From contig NZ_BAAAQN010000056.1 in NCBI RefSeq assembly GCF_039531695.1, positions 19,284 through 83,283 on the forward strand: 64,000 nucleotides of DNA. Direction: 5' to 3'. The stretch is from Catenulispora yoronensis (GTDB lineage: Bacteria; Actinomycetota; Actinomycetes; Streptomycetales; Catenulisporaceae). Position numbers and translations under genes: made by a program. This document shows, in pieces, positions 8,947-18,026 of the stretch. The notes beneath the pieces were generated by a model. The model made no database searches, had not been told where the DNA came from, and saw nothing but the letters and a program-made list of their open reading frames with translations. The first letter of the stretch is position 1. Each line of letters begins with the position of its first letter.

Positions 8947-9043
8947 TGGGATCTCAGCCCAGGTATCTCAGCCCTGGCATCTCAGCCCAGGTATTTCAGC
9001 CTGGACCTCCAGCCCTGGGACTTCAGCCCTGGGACTCCAGCCC
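8947..9043. repeat. Seven-copy 14-bp minisatellite
   Basis: Seven imperfect units in a row, each like TGGGATCTCAGCCC or AGGTATCTCAGCCC (one unit has 13 bases). They lie between the PPOX and GH30 genes, just beyond the GH30 stop. The array is too variable to form one hairpin. No function is evident. Confidence 0.8.
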
Positions 9044-9073
9044 CCGACCGTCACCACCCTCCAATCCCGACCC

Positions 9074-10999
9074 TCAGGTCGGAATCGTCCACTGCTGGTT
9101 CGCCGATCCGAAGCAGTCCCAGATCTGGAGCCTGGTCCCGTTCGCCGAACTCGGCCCGGTGGCGTCCAGGCACCGTCCGGAGTTCGGGTTCACGAGTTCG
9201 CCGTTGCTCTGGTGCTGCCACTTCTGCGCGGCCGTGCCGTTGCAGTCGTACAACTGCACCTGCGTCCCGTTCGCTGTACCGGCGCTGGTGATGTCCATGC
9301 ACTTGCCGAGGGCCTGGATCGACCCGTCGGCGGCGATGGTCCACTGCTGCGCGGCGGTGCCGTTGCAGTCGTAGAGCTGGACCGCGGCGCCGTTCGCGGA
9401 GCTGGCGCCGGCGACGTCCACGCACTTGCCGCCGTAGCCGACGATCTGGCCGGTCCCGCTGCCGCCGCCGCCCCCGCCGGTGCCCTGGGTGCCGCTCCAG
9501 ACGAAGGTCGCCGAGGTCTGGGCCGGCAGCTGGTAGCTGAAGTGCTCGTTGCCCCAGTTGACGGTGAAGGTCTGGGTGCTGCCGGACTCGTTGTAGGCGA
9601 CCACGGCCTTGGAGCCGTCCGGGTTCTTCCAGGCGACGTTGGGGACGCTGCTGTTCGCGGTGGAGGCGACGCGGTAGGCGCCGGCCCGGACGAACTTGGT
9701 GAGCTGGCCCATGTCGTAGTACTCGATGTTGTAGTCGACCCGGCCGCTGACGCTGTCGCCGTTGTGGACGGTCACCAGGCCGGAGCAGGTGCCGCAGCCG
9801 CCGTTGTGCGGGCCCATGTTCTGGTCCACCGCCAGCGACCACTTCACCACCGACTTCCCCCAGTTGCGGGTGTAGTCGATGATGTTGTTCATGTCCTCCT
9901 GCTGCTGGTTGCCGATCCAGGTGCCGCCGGAGTGCTCGGTGTCGTAGGCGTCGACGGACGGGTACTGGTTGTGGATGTCCGTCTGCGTGGTGACGCTGCC
10001 GCCGTAGCCGTGCCAGGCGATGCCGCCGAAGTTCGGGTCGTTGCGGACCGCGGTGTCGTTGACGGTCGGCGCGCCGTAGGAGGCGTAGGTGTCGGGGTTC
10101 CAGTCCAGCGCCAGCACCTTCGTCGACAGGCCCGCGGCGTGCAGGGCCGGCAGCAGGTTGGTGCCGGTGAAGTAGTCGAGCCCCGAGCCGTTCCACTGCA
10201 TCGAGGGGTAGCCCGAGCAGCAGGTGGGTTCGTTCTGCACGGAGACGAAGTCGATCGGCACGCCTTGGGCCTGGTAGGCCTGGAGGTACTTCACGAAGTA
10301 CTGCGCGTAGGCGGCGTAGTACTGCGACTGCAGGTAGCCCTGGCTGTAGGCGCCGCTGTCCTTCATCCACGGCGGCGCGGACCAAGGGCTGCCCATGACC
10401 TTGACGTCCGGGTTGAGCGCACGGGCCTGCTTGGTCAGCGGCAGCACGTCGGCCAGGTCGTGGCTGATCGAGAAGTGCGCGAGCGAGGCGTCGGTCTGCC
10501 CGGCCGGCATGTCGTCGTAGCTGTAGCTGTAGCGCGCCAGGTCCGAGGCGCCCATCGGGTTGCGCAGGAAGTCCAGCCCGATGCCGGTGCTGGGGCTGAA
10601 CAAGTTGTTCATCAGGGTGTTGCGGGTGGACGCGGACAGCGCCCCGCTGCTGTTGATCAGCCAGGCCGCGGTGTCCGTGAAGGACGCGCCGGCGCCGGTG
10701 AACTGCTGGTAGCGGGTGTTCTCGTCGACCGTGACGGCCTGCCCGGCGCCGCTGGTGCCGGCCGAGAACGCGATCGGGGCCTGCTGCTGGAGCCCGCGGG
10801 TGACGTTCCGGCCGCCGGAGTCGCTGGTGGTGGTCAGCCAGATGTTGACCGACTCGTTCGCGGCGTGCGCGGCCGGCGCGGTGAGCAGCGCCAGCCCGGA
10901 GGCGGCGAGCGCGGCGGCGGCCGTGGAGCAGATCAGGGTCCTGAGTCGATGTCGGCGCCTTCCGTTCGCCCGGTCCGGGTGGGGGGAGTTTTCGAACAC
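9074..10999 (-). CDS. Secreted glycoside hydrolase family 30 enzyme with ricin-type lectin domain
   Basis: 641 residues from a GTG at 10999 preceded by AAGGGG. An Arg-rich signal peptide occupies about residues 10-48 and ends TAPAAHA. The GH30 clan-A barrel starts DENTRYQQFTGAGASFTD and contains SVQNEP (acid/base Glu near residue 258) and YDTEHSGG (nucleophile Glu near 358). GH30 members cleave glucosylceramide, beta-1,6-glucan/galactan or glucuronoxylan; the exact substrate is open. After a Gly-rich linker, residues about 516-641 form a CBM13/ricin-B lectin with three QQW/QKW-type repeats. Tandem DasR-like operators lie upstream. Confidence 0.9.
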   Translation of the reverse strand: MFENSPHPDRANGRRRHRLRTLICSTAAAALAASGLALLTAPAAHAANESVNIWLTTTSDSGGRNVTRGLQQQAPIAFSAGTSGAGQAVTVDENTRYQQFTGAGASFTDTAAWLINSSGALSASTRNTLMNNLFSPSTGIGLDFLRNPMGASDLARYSYSYDDMPAGQTDASLAHFSISHDLADVLPLTKQARALNPDVKVMGSPWSAPPWMKDSGAYSQGYLQSQYYAAYAQYFVKYLQAYQAQGVPIDFVSVQNEPTCCSGYPSMQWNGSGLDYFTGTNLLPALHAAGLSTKVLALDWNPDTYASYGAPTVNDTAVRNDPNFGGIAWHGYGGSVTTQTDIHNQYPSVDAYDTEHSGGTWIGNQQQEDMNNIIDYTRNWGKSVVKWSLAVDQNMGPHNGGCGTCSGLVTVHNGDSVSGRVDYNIEYYDMGQLTKFVRAGAYRVASTANSSVPNVAWKNPDGSKAVVAYNESGSTQTFTVNWGNEHFSYQLPAQTSATFVWSGTQGTGGGGGGSGTGQIVGYGGKCVDVAGASSANGAAVQLYDCNGTAAQQWTIAADGSIQALGKCMDITSAGTANGTQVQLYDCNGTAAQKWQHQSNGELVNPNSGRCLDATGPSSANGTRLQIWDCFGSANQQWTIPT

Positions 11000-11141
11000 G
11001 GAGCACCCCTTGCGGTGGATGTGGTGGGGGTAGGTGTTCGCAGCTTGATCAGGGCATGATCGGTGGGGAACGATCGGGCAGCCCTTCTCACCACCTTTTG
11101 CTACGACGTGATTGAACTGCCGGGGCCGGTCGGTCGTCAAG

Positions 11142-11169
11142 GGTCTGGACCAATCGGTCTGGACCAATT
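11142..11169. promoter_or_regulatory. Tandem DasR/GntR-like operators
   Basis: Two abutting 14-bp copies, GGTCTGGACCAATC and GGTCTGGACCAATT, each contain the palindrome GGTC-TG-GACC. The core differs by one base from the dre core GGTCTAGACCA that I recall for DasR, the GntR-family amino-sugar regulator of actinomycetes. They lie between the divergent GH30 and Tat-protein genes, nearer to the latter. Confidence 0.6.
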
Positions 11170-11221
11170 CCGGCGGCGGTGTCACCGGGCCGCAACCGCG
11201 CCGCCGGTAGAACCGCGATTC

Positions 11222-12409
11222 ATGACAACGAACCAGAACTCTGTCCCGCCCCGCGTCGGCGCCCGGCTGTCACGCCGCGGACTGATCGGGGCGTCCCTGG
11301 CCGGGATCGGCGCGGTCGGCGGCCTCGGCGACACCGCCCGGGCCGCCTCCACCGGATCGGGGCACGCCGAGTACACCGCGAGCACGGCGGGCCTCTCGAC
11401 CCTCGCGGACACCGTCTTCGACGCGCTGGAACGGCACCGCCTGGTCGCCCTCGGCAAGGTCCACGGCCTTCGGGAGCACCATGACGCGCTGGTGTCGGTG
11501 CTCACCGATCCGCGCCTGCCCGATCTCGTCGACGACATCGTGATCGAGGGCGGCAACGCGCGCTTCCAACCGGTCGCGGACCGGTTCGTCGCCGGGCAGG
11601 CGGTGGCCGCCGCCGAGCTGCGGCCGCTTTGGCGGGACTCGACGAACTCGCCGCTGGCGACCGGGGACGAGCCGATTTATGAGGACTTCATCAGGATCCT
11701 GCGAGCCGTCAACTGGCGGCGGCCGAACAACCGCCAGGTCCGGCTGCTGCTCGGGGACTCCCCCATCGACTGGTCGGCGACCACCACGCCGGACCAGGTG
11801 CTCGCGTTGCGCAACGGGCGCGACGCGTTCGCCGCGTCGCTGATCCAGCGCGAGGTGCTGAAGAAGGGACGCAGAGCCTTGATCTGCTACGGTGCCGGGC
11901 ACGTGACACACCGGGCACCCGTGGCTCAGCCCCCGAGCCAGACCGCAGCCCAGCGCTCATCCCAGCCCTCGTCCCCAGCGCCGGACGGCCTGGTGTCGCT
12001 CATCGAGCAGCGGACCGGTCGGCGGGTGTTCTCGGTCGTGACGCTGGTGCCCCTGGCCGACGACCCCGGCGGCCTGGCCGCGAGGCTGGCGGCGTACCCG
12101 CGCGGCGTGGTCATCCCGACCGCCGGCACCTGGCTGGGGGCGTTCGACGCCGGGAACGTCTTCCCGATCGTCGCGCCGGGACCATCCGGCCGGCCGGTCA
12201 ACGTCGACTGCGGGGTACCGCTCGGCGCCCTCGTAGACGCCGGATTCTATCCGGGCCGGCCCGAGGACCTGACGATGTCGCGTCCGAACCCGGCCATCTA
12301 TCTGGATCCCGTCTACTGGGCCGAACTTCAGCGGCGCAACGGTTTGCAGGGCGGCATGTTCGATCTCAGTACGCCTTCCCGTTATGCGAGGCCTGAGCTC
12401 AGGCCTTGA
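11222..12409 (+). CDS. Tat-exported protein, possible ChaN/EreA-like fold
   Basis: 395 residues starting at the ATG at 11222. A twin-arginine signal (SRRGLIGASLAGIGAVGG) covers about residues 16-45. The body contains LVALGKVHGLREHH near residue 80, DIVIEGGNARFQPVADRF, and RALICYGAGHVTHRAPV near 230. That Gly/His layout recalls the ChaN haem-binding and erythromycin-esterase superfamily, but this is a weak match by eye. The export route suggests a folded, possibly cofactor-bearing protein. It shares its promoter region with the divergent GH30 gene. Confidence 0.6.
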   Translation: MTTNQNSVPPRVGARLSRRGLIGASLAGIGAVGGLGDTARAASTGSGHAEYTASTAGLSTLADTVFDALERHRLVALGKVHGLREHHDALVSVLTDPRLPDLVDDIVIEGGNARFQPVADRFVAGQAVAAAELRPLWRDSTNSPLATGDEPIYEDFIRILRAVNWRRPNNRQVRLLLGDSPIDWSATTTPDQVLALRNGRDAFAASLIQREVLKKGRRALICYGAGHVTHRAPVAQPPSQTAAQRSSQPSSPAPDGLVSLIEQRTGRRVFSVVTLVPLADDPGGLAARLAAYPRGVVIPTAGTWLGAFDAGNVFPIVAPGPSGRPVNVDCGVPLGALVDAGFYPGRPEDLTMSRPNPAIYLDPVYWAELQRRNGLQGGMFDLSTPSRYARPELRP

Positions 12410-13327
12410 CCGCTACGGGCACAGCAACGGCGGCGGAACGCCACGGCGTCGTGGGCATCGGCGATCGCCTGCACGATCGACAGGCCGAGTCGCCGCGTGC
12501 CGTGCGGTCCTCGTCCAGGCGGGTGAAGGGCTGGAAGAGACGGTCGACGGCGTCCGCCGGGATCACCGGTCCGCTGTTCCGAACGATCAGGACGGCTCGG
12601 CCACCGTCGACCCGGGTCTCGACCCGGATGTCGCCGCCGGGGACGTTGTGGCGCAGCGCGTTGTCCATGAGGTTGGCGATGAGACGCTCGGCCAGGTTCG
12701 GATCACCCAGAGTCGGCGCGGTGCGCAGGTCCGCATGGACCGCGATGTCGGCCGGTGAATGCGCTGTGCACGCTGTCAGGGCGTTGCGAGCAAGGGCGGC
12801 AAGATCGACGGGCTCGCGACGGTCGGTGCCGGCCTGACCGCGGGCCAGGGCGAGCAAGGCTTCGATGACGCGCTCCTGCTGGGCGTTCGCCACCACGATC
12901 CGCTCGTGCGCGGCGCGCAGCGTGTCGGCGGACGCCTCGGGATCGTCGAGCGCCACCTCCGCGATCGCGCGCTGCCGCGCCAGGGGTGTGCGCAGCTCGC
13001 GACGAAGTAGCCGAGGGCGACCGCCGCGAGCGTCGTCAGGCCGAGGGCGAGAGCGGACCGGACGGCGAACTGGTGCAGGTCGGCCGCGTGCAGTTGGCCC
13101 AGCCGGGCTTGGAGGTCGTGGGCCGAGGCCGGGACTGACTCGGCCTTGAATACGGGTTCTGATTCTGTGACGCCAGGTGGCTGGCGCGCGGAGTAGACGG
13201 CGGTGTCGGCGGTTCGGGCGACGAGGATGTTCACGACGGCGAGCAGGGCGCCGCCGGAAACCAGGAACAGCGCGCCGTACAAGGCCGTGAGCCGCGTGCG
13301 GGCCCCATGCCGTCGCGGACCGCCCAT
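12399..13327 (-). pseudogene. Decayed sensor histidine kinase
   Basis: Remains of a two-component sensor kinase translationally coupled to the response regulator (its ATG shares a base with the regulator stop at 13327). An N-terminal membrane anchor (LTALYGALFLVSGGALLAVV), a short extracellular part and a second membrane segment (ALALGLTTLAAVALGYFVA) read in one frame. The frame then breaks at about 13000: the next bases encode ELRTPLARQRAIAEVALDDPE in another frame, so HAMP and the phospho-accepting His are gone. The N-box (NLMDNALRHN) and a G1-like box (RNSGPVIP) survive. A second break near 12495 disrupts the GLGLS box, with LGLSIVQAIADAHDAV in a different frame. Confidence 0.8.
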
Positions 13328-14040
13328 CAGACCGAGTCGGGTTCCGTTTGATCCGGCGCGCTGCGATCCGGTGCGGTGCGGTCCGATCCGATCCGGTAGC
13401 CGAATCGGGCCACGGTCTCGATCACCGGCAGGTCGCCCAGTCTGCGACGCAGCCTGCTGACAGTCACCTTCACCGCCGTGGTGACCGGGTCCGCCTGGTC
13501 GTCCCACACCCGTTCCAGCAGCTCCTCGGCCGACACCACGCGGCCGGCGGCGGCCAGCAGGACTTCGAGGACGCCGAACTCTTTCGGCCCCGGATCGAGC
13601 GGCCGGCCGGCCCGTCGCACCCGATGCCGCGCCACGTCGAGTTCCAGATCGCCGTGCCGGAGCACCGGCGCCACGGCGGGATGCGCGCGCCGCCCCAGCG
13701 CCTGGATCCGCGCGGCCAGTTCCGCGAACGCGAAGGGCTTGGGCAGGTAGTCGTCGGCGCCGAGGGCCAGTCCTTCGACCCGGTCGCCGATCGCGGCGGC
13801 CGCGGTCAGCATGAGGATCCGGCCCTCTCCCCCGCCCGCGACGACCTCCGCGCAGACGCGGTCGCCGTGCAGGCCGGGCAGGTCGCGGTCCAGCACGATG
13901 ACGTCGTAGCGGTTGAGCTGGGCCTTCTCCAGGCCGGCGGGGCCGTCGAAGGCCAGGTCGACGGCCATGCTCCGGCGGCGCAGCCCGACCCCGATCGTCT
14001 CGGCCAGCTCCTCGTCGTCTTCGATCACCAGGACGCGCAT
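13327..14040 (-). CDS. OmpR/PhoB-family response regulator
   Basis: 237 residues. The ATG at 14040 gives MRVLVIEDDEELAET. The receiver domain has the acidic pair (EDD), the phospho-acceptor Asp in VIVLDRDLPG and the Lys in LPKPFAFAELAAR. The winged-helix output domain shows GRPLDPGPKEFGVLEVLL, VWDD and TVSRLRRRLGD. The C-terminal tail (DRTAPDRSAPDQTEPD) is encoded by a degenerate GATCCG-type repeat and has no counterpart in the family. Its coupled kinase is broken, so it may be unphosphorylated or served by another kinase. Confidence 0.9.
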   Translation of the reverse strand: MRVLVIEDDEELAETIGVGLRRRSMAVDLAFDGPAGLEKAQLNRYDVIVLDRDLPGLHGDRVCAEVVAGGGEGRILMLTAAAAIGDRVEGLALGADDYLPKPFAFAELAARIQALGRRAHPAVAPVLRHGDLELDVARHRVRRAGRPLDPGPKEFGVLEVLLAAAGRVVSAEELLERVWDDQADPVTTAVKVTVSRLRRRLGDLPVIETVARFGYRIGSDRTAPDRSAPDQTEPDSV

Positions 14041-14098
14041 CCGAGAAGTGTGGCCCGGGTTCATAACAGGAGCATGAGAAACCGGGCCCGGTTCCGCA

Positions 14099-14704
14099 TC
14101 AGGACCCGGCGATCCAGGCCAGCACGGCGTCCAGGACGGCGTCGGCCGAGGCGTCCGGCTGGTCCTGGCCGATGCCCAGGACGGCGAGGCAGTGCACGGA
14201 GGACCAGAGCGCGAAGTCGAGGCCGGGATGGCTCGCGGACAGGTCTTCCATCGACGGCGCGACGCGGGCCGTCATCAGGGCTTTGACAGCTTCGACGGTC
14301 CCGTGGCAGGCCATGGCGAACAGGCCCGGGCGGCCGCGGGCGAACGCGATGTAGCCGTCGGCGACGGCGCGGACGCGGGCCACCGCCGCTGTCACGGGAT
14401 CGGCGCCGGAAACAGGATCGGCGTTCGCACCGGGATCGGCGTCCGCGCCCACCTGGCGCAGCGCCCCGTCGATCGCCTCCGACAACGACATCAGAGCCCT
14501 GTCCTTCGCCGCCGAGCGCAGCTCGTCGACCTCTGCGAAGTGGCGGTAGGCGGCCGTCGGGGTCACGCCGACCTGCCGGGCGGCGCCGCGCACGGTCACC
14601 GCGTGCGGTCCCCCGCGACGGGCCAGGTCCAGCGCGGCCTCCGTAAGCGCGACGCGCAGGTTGCCGTGGTGGTATGTGGAGCGGTAGGTCGGCATCTCGG
14701 GCAT
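14099..14704 (-). CDS. TetR-family regulator (YHHGNL type)
   Basis: 201 residues. The start contains YHHGNLRVALTEAALDLARRGG followed by VRGAARQVGVTPTAAYRHFAEVDELRSA, the hallmark of the TetR subgroup with a WHG-type C-terminal domain. A repetitive Ala/Asp/Pro stretch near residues 90-107 (GADADPGANADPVSGADP) comes from a GGATCGGCG-type DNA repeat. It lies 18 bases downstream of the SDR gene on the same strand, probably in one operon, and so may regulate that enzyme. Confidence 0.85.
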   Translation of the reverse strand: MPEMPTYRSTYHHGNLRVALTEAALDLARRGGPHAVTVRGAARQVGVTPTAAYRHFAEVDELRSAAKDRALMSLSEAIDGALRQVGADADPGANADPVSGADPVTAAVARVRAVADGYIAFARGRPGLFAMACHGTVEAVKALMTARVAPSMEDLSASHPGLDFALWSSVHCLAVLGIGQDQPDASADAVLDAVLAWIAGS

Positions 14705-14722
14705 GTCACCGTGACGACGCGG

Positions 14723-15571
14723 TCAGCGCGGCTGTGACGGGAACTGTCGGGCCACGAACAGGTCGAAGGCGCTGTCCGGGAGGAGCCGGCGCAGGCTCAG
14801 CGCGCCGCGGGCCAGCGGGCCGACCGGGTAGCGGACGCGCGGGCGGCGGGACAGGACCGCGCGCTCGATCGCCGCCGCCACCTTCTCCGGCGTCACCGCG
14901 AGGCGGCCGGCGGTGGTGCGGCCTTCGTGGACGGCGACGGCCCAGGCCGCGAGGTCGTCGTAGAAGCGCTGGTAGGCCGGGCCCGGCTGCCCGGCGAACT
15001 GCATGACCGCCGTGGCGAAGAAGCTGCTGCGCACGGTCGCGGGCTCGATCAACGACACCCGGACGCCGAACGGGGCGACCTCCATGCGGAGGGAGTCGCT
15101 GTAGGCCTCCAGCGCGTGCTTGGTGGCGTGGTACAGGCTGCCGCCGGGCGGCGAGAACCGGCCCAGGATCGAGGAGATGTTCACGATCCGGCCGGCGTTC
15201 TGCTCGCGCATGCCGGGCAGGACGAGCTGGGTCAGACGGAGCGCGCCGAACAGGTTGGTCTCGAAGGAGCCGCGGACGGTCGCCAGCGGCACGTCCTCGA
15301 CGGCGCCGTGGATCCCGCTGCCGGCGTTGTTGACCAGGACGCCGACGGCGCCGTGGTCCTCGACGACCCGCTTCACGGCGGCGTCCGCCGCGGCCTCGTC
15401 GGTGACGTCGAGCCGCAGGGTCCGGATACCGGCGGCGGCCAGCGGCGCGAGGGCGGCGACGTCGCGGGCGGTGGCGTAGACGGGCAGGCCCGCCTGGTGC
15501 AGGCGGAGGGCGGCGGCCCGGCCGATGCCGGAGGAGCAGCCGGTGATGAGGGTCGCACGCGAGGGCGCCAT
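14723..15571 (-). CDS. Short-chain dehydrogenase/reductase
   Basis: 282 residues, classical SDR: TGCSSGIGRA at residues 10-19, NNAG near 85, active-site YHATKHALEAYSDSLR near 150. The long C-terminal tail with a helical RRLLP segment fits the 17-beta-hydroxysteroid-like group. It is followed by a TetR gene in an apparent operon. The substrate is unknown. Confidence 0.87.
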   Translation of the reverse strand: MAPSRATLITGCSSGIGRAAALRLHQAGLPVYATARDVAALAPLAAAGIRTLRLDVTDEAAADAAVKRVVEDHGAVGVLVNNAGSGIHGAVEDVPLATVRGSFETNLFGALRLTQLVLPGMREQNAGRIVNISSILGRFSPPGGSLYHATKHALEAYSDSLRMEVAPFGVRVSLIEPATVRSSFFATAVMQFAGQPGPAYQRFYDDLAAWAVAVHEGRTTAGRLAVTPEKVAAAIERAVLSRRPRVRYPVGPLARGALSLRRLLPDSAFDLFVARQFPSQPR

Positions 15572-15926
15572 CGGAGGAGTCCTTTCCTGGGAGCCGGGTC
15601 TCAGTCTGGCAACTTCGCAGGGCTCGGATTTATCCCGGATTGCCCAATGCGGGGTCCGGGCCGCTTTCCGGATCGCGGCCGGGGCACGGCGCCCGAGCAG
15701 GCCGCCGCCTACCTCCGGAACCCCGGGCGGGCAAGACTCGGCAGGCGTTTTGTTCCAACGTGCTCTGGATGCGGATATCTCGGGAAGGTGAACCAGAGCG
15801 CTGGTTTACTGATGCCGACTTCTGCATGTCACGTCACGGGAGATCCCGCGGCGTGGAGCGGCGGTGCCTTCGCGCTTACTCACGCTGGGCTGCGCCAGGA
15901 GCCATCGCGACTGGGAAAGCGGGAGT
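15572..15926. other. Intergenic region between divergent SDR and MFS genes, possible left edge of the cluster
   Basis: 355 bases without a convincing gene. At 15798-15816 the sequence GCGCTGGTTTACTGATGCC matches the cluster promoter element at 9 of 12 defining positions, in the right direction and 110 bases before the MFS start. I treat it as a weak possible copy only. GGGAG precedes the MFS ATG. Confidence 0.4.
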
Positions 15927-17483
15927 ATGACGTCTCGACAGCGCTTGGCGCTCGGTGTGGCGCGGCTGACGGTGTCCTTGGCGGTCACCGACACCGTGGC
16001 CATCGCCGTGGCCTTGAACAAGCTCCGGATGAATCTGCACGCCTCGACGGCGGCGCTGGTGTGGACGCTGAACGCGTACCCGCTGGCGTACGCGGTGCTG
16101 CTGCCCTGCGGCGCGGCGCTCGGCGCGCGGTACGGGCACGGATGCGTCATCGGCCTGGGACTGGGGCTGGCGGCCGTCGCCTCGACCGGCTGCGCCGCCG
16201 CCTGCACCATCGGCTTCCTGATCGCCTGGCGGGCGGTGCAGGGGGCGGCGTGCGCGCTGGCGGTGTCCGCGGCCGCCAGTCCGCCGGCCGGGCTCTTACC
16301 GCCCGAGGCCGGCCGGCGTCCGTTCAGCGGCGCCGGAGTGACATTACCCACCGCCGGGCTGCTGGCCGGCGGGGTGCTGGTCGAGATCGGCGGCTGGCGC
16401 TGGCTGTTCGCGGCCGGCGCGGTGCTCGGGGCAGTGGGCGCCGTGGGGGCCGCGGCGCTGGTGCGGGAGTCGGCGCTGGCGAGGGTATCGATGAGCCCGA
16501 CGGCAGCGGCCCGGACGCGAGAGACGCAGGCCGGCACCGGCCTCGCCGGGCCGCAGCCGCGCCTGGACCTGCCCGGGCGGCTGGCCATCGGGGTCGGGGT
16601 GCTGGGACTGGCCTGGACCGTGACGAACGGACAGGACGCCGGGTGGTGGAGCACGCAGACACTGACCGCCCTGGCGGTCGGACTGATGGCGACCGGCTTC
16701 CAACTGGCGTGGCACGTGCCGCTGGGCGGGTTGCACGCGCGGGTGTTCATCGCTGTGAACGCGGCGCAGTTGTGCGTGTCGGCGTCGCTGTGCGGCGGAC
16801 TGTTTTTGCTTGCCCGGTACTTCCCCGAAGTGACCGGCGACGGGCCCTGTATGACGGCGCTGGACTTGGCCGCGACCACGGCGGCACTGGTGCCGGGGGC
16901 TTGGGTGTTCGCGGTGCTGGGGCGGAGGGCGAGACCCGGGGGCGATGAGGGTGGTGGCGGCGAACGGCATCCGGGTGGGGGCCGTGGTCGGGGTGGGGGC
17001 CGTGGTCGGGGTGGGGGCCGCGGTCCAGCAGGGAGCCGCGGTCCGGTAGGGAGCCGCGGTCCGGTAGGGAGCCGCACCACGGCCGGGGCACGCGGCCTCG
17101 CCGCGGCCGGGCTCGCGGTCCAGACACTCGCGCTGGTGTGGCTGGCGCTGGCCGGCGGACCCCGACCGGGGCACTGGCCGCTGCTCGGGGCGCTGACCGC
17201 CACCGGATTCGGGGCGGGGCTGGCGGTCTCGGCGGCGCGGGAGGCCGCGGAAGGGGTGGGAGCCAGGGGGCGGAGGGCGTCGGCGCCGGTCCTGGGGCTG
17301 CTGGACACCGTGCACCTGTTCGGCGGGGTGCTGGGGGTCGCCACGGTCGGCGCCCTGGTCGTGGCCCGGCACCAGCTGCGGCTCGACGGGGCGTCGGGGG
17401 CCGTGGTGCCGGTGGCGTGGGCGCTGGCGGGAGTCGCCTTGATGGGGACGGTGGCGGCCTGGGCGCTGCCCGGCCACGAATAG
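15927..17483 (+). CDS. MFS drug-export-type transporter
   Basis: 518 residues, about fourteen hydrophobic segments, DHA2-like. After the first helix comes TAALVWTLNAYPLAYAVLLPCG, a motif typical of EmrB/QacA exporters, followed by ALGARYGHG. The ATG at 15927 follows GGGAG. A cytoplasmic loop around residues 345-390 is an odd Gly/Arg/Pro-rich insert (GGGRGRGGGRGRGGGRG, then GSRGPVGSRGPVGSR) written by two 18-bp DNA repeats at about 16970-17080. It is likely a metabolite exporter and could be the first gene of the cluster. Confidence 0.82.
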   Translation: MTSRQRLALGVARLTVSLAVTDTVAIAVALNKLRMNLHASTAALVWTLNAYPLAYAVLLPCGAALGARYGHGCVIGLGLGLAAVASTGCAAACTIGFLIAWRAVQGAACALAVSAAASPPAGLLPPEAGRRPFSGAGVTLPTAGLLAGGVLVEIGGWRWLFAAGAVLGAVGAVGAAALVRESALARVSMSPTAAARTRETQAGTGLAGPQPRLDLPGRLAIGVGVLGLAWTVTNGQDAGWWSTQTLTALAVGLMATGFQLAWHVPLGGLHARVFIAVNAAQLCVSASLCGGLFLLARYFPEVTGDGPCMTALDLAATTAALVPGAWVFAVLGRRARPGGDEGGGGERHPGGGRGRGGGRGRGGGRGPAGSRGPVGSRGPVGSRTTAGARGLAAAGLAVQTLALVWLALAGGPRPGHWPLLGALTATGFGAGLAVSAAREAAEGVGARGRRASAPVLGLLDTVHLFGGVLGVATVGALVVARHQLRLDGASGAVVPVAWALAGVALMGTVAAWALPGHE

Positions 17484-17547
17484 CGCCTTTTTGTCAGTCT
17501 CCTGATATTCGTGGTGCGCGATGCCCGGTGGCCGCGTCGTTTTCCGA

Positions 17548-17566
17548 CCGCAAGCTCAAAGATGCC
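17548..17566 (+). promoter_or_regulatory. Cluster promoter element, site 1 (carrier protein)
   Basis: CCGCAAGCTCAAAGATGCC matches CCGCAA-N7-GATGCC at all twelve defining positions. It points towards the carrier protein gene but lies 179 bases before its ATG, so a long leader is implied. Confidence 0.7.
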
Positions 17567-17745
17567 CCCGCGAGCCCTCCGGAGCGACGCTGATCCCGAA
17601 CCGCCGGGCGCATCCGGCGTCGGCACGCCCCGTGGCGACGCGGGCGGTCGCCGGCGCGGTCGGCCGCAACAGCCGCCTCTGCGAGCCCCGACCGCCGGAC
17701 CGGATCCGGTACGGCACTCATCCGACCCCGCAGTAGGAGGTTGTC

Positions 17746-18012
17746 ATGGCAAACGGTCTGCCGGAAGCGCTGGACGCGACCGAGATCGAACGCCGGGTCG
17801 CCGAGATCTGGCACGACGTGCTGAGCATTCCGGAGGGGAGCCCGGCCGACGCCACGTTCTTCGAGCTCAGCGGACAGTCGATCTCGGCGGTGCGCATCGT
17901 CGCCCGGATCGAGGAGGAGCTGGGGGTGCAGGTCGACATGGGCGATCTGTTCGAGGACCCGGACCTGGCGAGCTTCGCGCGCGACGTCGCGGCGAAGGCC
18001 GCGGCGGTGTGA
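17746..18012 (+). CDS. Free-standing acyl/peptidyl carrier protein
   Basis: 88 residues after AGGAGG. It is a four-helix carrier protein: the phosphopantetheine Ser is in FFELSGQSISAVRI (residues about 40-53), followed by IEEELGVQVDMGDLFEDPDL. The motif resembles NRPS-type carrier proteins (usually GGxS) with SGQS in place of GGHS. It holds an acyl or aminoacyl thioester for partner enzymes. No synthase is adjacent. In C-1027-type pathways a free carrier holds beta-tyrosine during tailoring, so a similar role is possible here, although the NRPS at 53600 has its own carrier. Confidence 0.88.
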   Translation: MANGLPEALDATEIERRVAEIWHDVLSIPEGSPADATFFELSGQSISAVRIVARIEEELGVQVDMGDLFEDPDLASFARDVAAKAAAV

Positions 18013-18026
18013 GGGCCCGGACGCCG

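Noticed and set aside
15798..15816. Thirteenth copy of the promoter element before the first MFS gene
   Set aside because: Only 9 of 12 defining positions match (GCGCTG in place of CCGCAA). It is noted as possible but not counted.
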